Shown here in pieces: positions 20,957 to 23,027 of a DNA stretch of 23,027 bases; positions within the stretch are counted from its first letter, which is position 1, and each line of letters opens with the position of its first letter. This DNA is from a virus: positions 1 to 23,027 of IMG/VR virus record IMGVR_UViG_3300033977_000159; one strand, 5' to 3'. The notes under the pieces were generated by a model that was given only the letters and a program-made list of their open reading frames with translations, did not search any database and was not told the DNA's origin. Position numbers and translations under genes: made by a program.

Positions 20957-22020
20957 TAAAACGCGATCCGTTTTCCGGATTTCTTGGCCATGTATTGCTT
21001 TTCTATCCAGGCATAGGTTTTGGCAAGGCCTACACTAAATGGTATCTTGGGCTCCCAATGCAGGATTCTTTGAATCATAGTGTTGTCACTATTTCTTCTT
21101 ACAACACCACGGGGTGCGCTTTTGTCGTAATAACGGTTAAGTTTAACACCTCCGATGGCCTCCGCCATATCCACCAACTGGTTTACGGAAATTACCTCGC
21201 TAGATCCCAGATTAATAGGGGTTGCAATAAGATCCTCGCAATGTACAATTTTGTCTATGCCCAGCGTGCAATCATCGATAAACGTATAGCTTCGTTCCTG
21301 TGAGCCGTCGCCCCAGATAATAATATCATGATTGCCGGTATCCTTAGCCTCAATCACTTTCCTGCAAATGGCTGCCGGTGCCTTTTCCCGGCCCCCATAC
21401 CAGGTTCCGAATGGACCGTACATATTATGAAAGCGAGCAATGAAAGTCTTCATGCCGCGTTCTACCCAATATTCCTGGCATACCATTTCTGAAAACAACT
21501 TCTCCCAGCCATATCCACGCTCACACATGGCAGGATAAGCATCGGACTCCTTAAGTGCTGGACAGTTCGGGTCCTGCTGTAGGGTGATATTATATGCGCA
21601 AGCGGAACAGGAAAAGAAGTAGCGCTCCGCTCCGGCCAGATAGGCAGCTTCAATCATGTGGGTATTAATAAGAACGCTGCGTAGGCATTCTATTCGGAAC
21701 TTCTCAATAAATCCCATGCCGCCCATATTGGCGGCCAGGTTATAAACTTCCGTAGCGCCTTCGCAGGCCCTAATACAATTATCTCTCTCGCTTAGATCCA
21801 GGCAAAGATTTTCAACGCCGGGCATCCTTTGATACCATTCCGATAGAGGTTTTTTATCAATAGCCCGTATATTCCTAAAGCCTTTATCGTAAAAGTATCT
21901 AACAAGATTACCGGCAATAAAGCCACCTGCGCCACTAATAACTATTACGTTATTTATTCTGTCATTCAGCATGTGATATTGGTCAAGATAATTGTTTCGG
22001 TAATCTAGCTCTAAAGCCAT
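20956..22020 (-). CDS. GDP-mannose 3,5-epimerase-like enzyme
   Basis: A 354-residue extended short-chain dehydrogenase very like plant GDP-mannose 3,5-epimerase. It has GAGGFIAG (30-37), NMGGMGFI, SCSACAYN with the catalytic Cys (C141), ALKESDAYPA, YGWEK (Y170, K174), and RFHNMYGPFGTWYGGREKAP with the second catalytic Lys (K213). Further matches are WGDGSQERSYTFIDD and RRNSDN. The known reaction converts GDP-D-mannose to GDP-L-galactose (and GDP-L-gulose). The plant-like active-site set makes this assignment strong. It heads the transferase cassette. ATG at 22020 has GGAG at suitable distance and overlaps the basic 65-residue gene. Confidence 0.92.
   Translation of the reverse strand: MALELDYRNNYLDQYHMLNDRINNVIVISGAGGFIAGNLVRYFYDKGFRNIRAIDKKPLSEWYQRMPGVENLCLDLSERDNCIRACEGATEVYNLAANMGGMGFIEKFRIECLRSVLINTHMIEAAYLAGAERYFFSCSACAYNITLQQDPNCPALKESDAYPAMCERGYGWEKLFSEMVCQEYWVERGMKTFIARFHNMYGPFGTWYGGREKAPAAICRKVIEAKDTGNHDIIIWGDGSQERSYTFIDDCTLGIDKIVHCEDLIATPINLGSSEVISVNQLVDMAEAIGGVKLNRYYDKSAPRGVVRRNSDNTMIQRILHWEPKIPFSVGLAKTYAWIEKQYMAKKSGKRIAF
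20966..20982 (-). repeat. 17-base motif before the GT6-GT31 gene, copy of one at 13533
   Basis: The transcribed strand reads AAATCCGGAAAACGGAT, containing the inverted repeat ATCCG / CGGAT, ten bases before the ATG. It differs from 13533-13549 at one position. Here it also encodes the end of the epimerase (KSGKRI), so the match may be chance. Confidence 0.35.
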
Positions 22021-22180
22021 GGCCTATTTCTCCGCTATGCTTTGCAACCTTCTTGACCGCCTTCAGAACTTGCCCCGGTGAGCCTTTAATCTTCAGGCTC
22101 ATCTTAACGGCAGGTTTCTTATTCTTTGGCCGCCTGGAGCGCTTTTTTCGGCCTTTGCCCAGCGTGAATGAAGCGTCCAT
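21983..22180 (-). CDS. Small highly basic protein (LGxGRxRK type)
   Basis: This protein has 65 residues from the ATG at 22180, which has GGAAGGGA upstream; the in-frame alternative at 22201 has a worse context. It reads MDASFTLGKGRKKRSRRPKN followed by KPAVKMSLKIKG and a basic helix KAVKKVAKHS. The TLGKGRKKR motif matches the two other basic proteins. No named domain. Likely binds nucleic acid or an acidic partner, by charge only. It overlaps the GDP-mannose epimerase start by 38 bases. Confidence 0.8.
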   Translation of the reverse strand: MDASFTLGKGRKKRSRRPKNKKPAVKMSLKIKGSPGQVLKAVKKVAKHSGEIGHGFRARLPKQLS

Positions 22181-22181
22181 A

Positions 22182-22382
22182 TTACATCCCTTCCGGACCA
22201 AATATATCTTTTAAATCTTGAGCACGCTGGCGACTTTCTAGTAAACATTTTTTGGCAAATAAAAGTATTTGATAAATATCTCCAAGATCATCACTAGATG
22301 GCGTAAAATCTCCGCCCGTTGTAGCTTCCTCTACCATGCCAATCAATTCATCTAGGCGCTCATCGCCTGACTTAGAATTCAT
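22182..22382 (-). CDS. Hypothetical 66-residue acidic helical protein
   Basis: A small acidic protein (MNSKSGDERLDELIGMVEEA, later LGDIYQILLFAKKCLLESRQ) with two probable helices and no recognised motif. Its start overlaps the upstream stop as TAATG and it ends one base before the next gene. The acidic helices next to very basic small proteins may indicate a partner pair, but this is only suggestive. Confidence 0.82.
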   Translation of the reverse strand: MNSKSGDERLDELIGMVEEATTGGDFTPSSDDLGDIYQILLFAKKCLLESRQRAQDLKDIFGPEGM

Positions 22383-22828
22383 TATTTATACCCACCAGCC
22401 AATTCCTTTTTTGCCTCGCTGATGGCAATCGCGGTCGCCTGAGCGGGACTCTTGACTACCGGTCCCTTCTTGCTTCCGCTATGCAGCTTCCCAGCACCAA
22501 ATTCCTTATAAACCTTATCCATCTTAGCTTTGCCACGAGGCTTACGCCATGGCTTGCTCTTACCCTTACGAGCCCTGCCTTGGCCTAAAGTTCGGGCCGC
22601 GCTAATAACCTTCTCGCCCTTGTGAAGTCTATAGAGTCCGGTCTTCTTCACCTTGCCACCTTTTTTAAGATTGGCAAGAGGCTTATTTAATCCACCCGTG
22701 GCGCGCATCGGAGGAGCTTTCACGACATTGGCGGCCGGAGATATATCCGAAGCCGGTGCTGGTCGAGGCATGGGACGCATGCCGCCAAATCCACCCAAGC
22801 GGGAACCTGGCATATTGATTAATGGCAT
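22382..22828 (-). CDS. Basic Gly/Lys-rich phage protein (DUF6496-like C-terminus)
   Basis: This protein has 148 residues from the ATG at 22828, just after the upstream stop; an in-frame ATG at 22858 would overlap that gene by 29 bases. The N-terminus is Gly/Pro/Met-rich (SRLGGFGGMRPMPRPAPAS). The middle holds KGGKVKKTGLYRLHKGEKVI, a motif common in small phage proteins of unknown role. TLGQGRARKG follows, and the C-terminus SPAQATAIAISEAKKEL resembles the DUF6496-type SPxQAIAIxLSEA ending. Very basic overall. A structural or DNA-associated role is possible. Confidence 0.82.
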   Translation of the reverse strand: MPLINMPGSRLGGFGGMRPMPRPAPASDISPAANVVKAPPMRATGGLNKPLANLKKGGKVKKTGLYRLHKGEKVISAARTLGQGRARKGKSKPWRKPRGKAKMDKVYKEFGAGKLHSGSKKGPVVKSPAQATAIAISEAKKELAGGYK

Positions 22829-22829
22829 A

Positions 22830-23027
22830 TTATGCCCCCTGGCCGGGTCCACCGGCACCCATTTCAGCTAAAGATGGAGCTTCTTTTTCCTCGCCTTTTT
22901 CCTCTTCACCCTCGCGCTCTTCTGCGCCTTCGGCTTCGTCCGGAAAATGTTCCTTTACATGCTGAGCTAATTCATCGCTCGTGGCGATATTGTGCTCGTC
23001 AGGTTCAGGAATCGGGCCGCCCTCAAA
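22830..23027 (-). CDS. Partial acidic protein, C-terminus
   Basis: An open frame enters from the right edge and ends at TAA 22830, giving 65 visible residues. It is strongly acidic (repeated Glu/Gly/Lys, for example EEREGEEEKGEEKE), then ends MGAGGPGQGA. No domain is visible; the N-terminus is outside the window. It directly precedes the basic 148-residue gene. Confidence 0.7.
   Translation of the reverse strand, partial: FEGGPIPEPDEHNIATSDELAQHVKEHFPDEAEGAEEREGEEEKGEEKEAPSLAEMGAGGPGQGA

Noticed and set aside
1-23027. Search for tRNA genes, CRISPR repeats, intrinsic terminators, insertion sequences and attachment sites
   Set aside because: No cloverleaf-like sequence, regular spaced repeat, hairpin followed by a U tract, transposase or integrase was seen by eye; gaps between genes are too short for most of these.

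Overview
The window is part of the late (structural, packaging and tail) region of a tailed double-stranded DNA bacteriophage (Caudoviricetes). Every convincing gene lies on the minus strand, so it is read from right to left. The diagnostic genes are a terminase large subunit, a portal protein of about 700 residues, a scaffold-like protein and an N4-gp56-type major capsid protein, in the usual order. No integrase, tRNA, rRNA, CRISPR array or insertion sequence is visible. Genes are tightly packed, and many stop and start codons share TAATG or ATGA. The host cannot be named from this sequence.

Layout in the direction of transcription: (1) 23027-21983: an acidic partial protein, two very basic small proteins and a 66-residue protein. 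(2) 22020-15933: a sugar-nucleotide and glycosyltransferase cassette. It holds a GDP-mannose 3,5-epimerase-like enzyme, a GT6-GT31 fusion, a second GT31-like enzyme, a GT11 (alpha-1,2-fucosyltransferase family) enzyme, an unassigned glycosyltransferase-like protein, a third small basic protein and a UDP-sugar 4-epimerase-like enzyme. (3) 15964-8579: a small membrane protein, TerL, portal, two small proteins, scaffold and major capsid protein. (4) 8568-4497: small accessory genes rich in Cys-pair zinc motifs. They include an HNH nuclease, a repeated zinc-ribbon plus DYTxLP gene unit, and a histidine phosphatase. (5) 4481-590: four tandem paralogues, probably tail or connector proteins, then a partial gene at 499-1.

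The most striking content is the sugar cassette. Its families (GT31 beta-1,3-Gal/GlcNAc-type, GT11 alpha-1,2-Fuc-type, GT6 alpha-1,3-Gal/GalNAc-type) are those that build ABO/H blood-group-like antigens, here next to enzymes that could supply UDP-Gal and GDP-L-galactose. The phage may build a glycan on its own particle or on the host surface.

The second striking feature is RNA-level structure. Two short hairpins with different but self-complementary stems and the same CGGATT loop sit directly upstream of ribosome binding sites, one of them that of the scaffold gene. A third hairpin of the same shape precedes another gene. The major capsid gene appears to start at TTG inside a hairpin that also contains its ribosome binding site.

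There is no gene-free stretch over 300 bases, provided the moderately supported 8251-8568 reading frame is real. The largest other gap (500-589) holds only an AT-rich inverted repeat.
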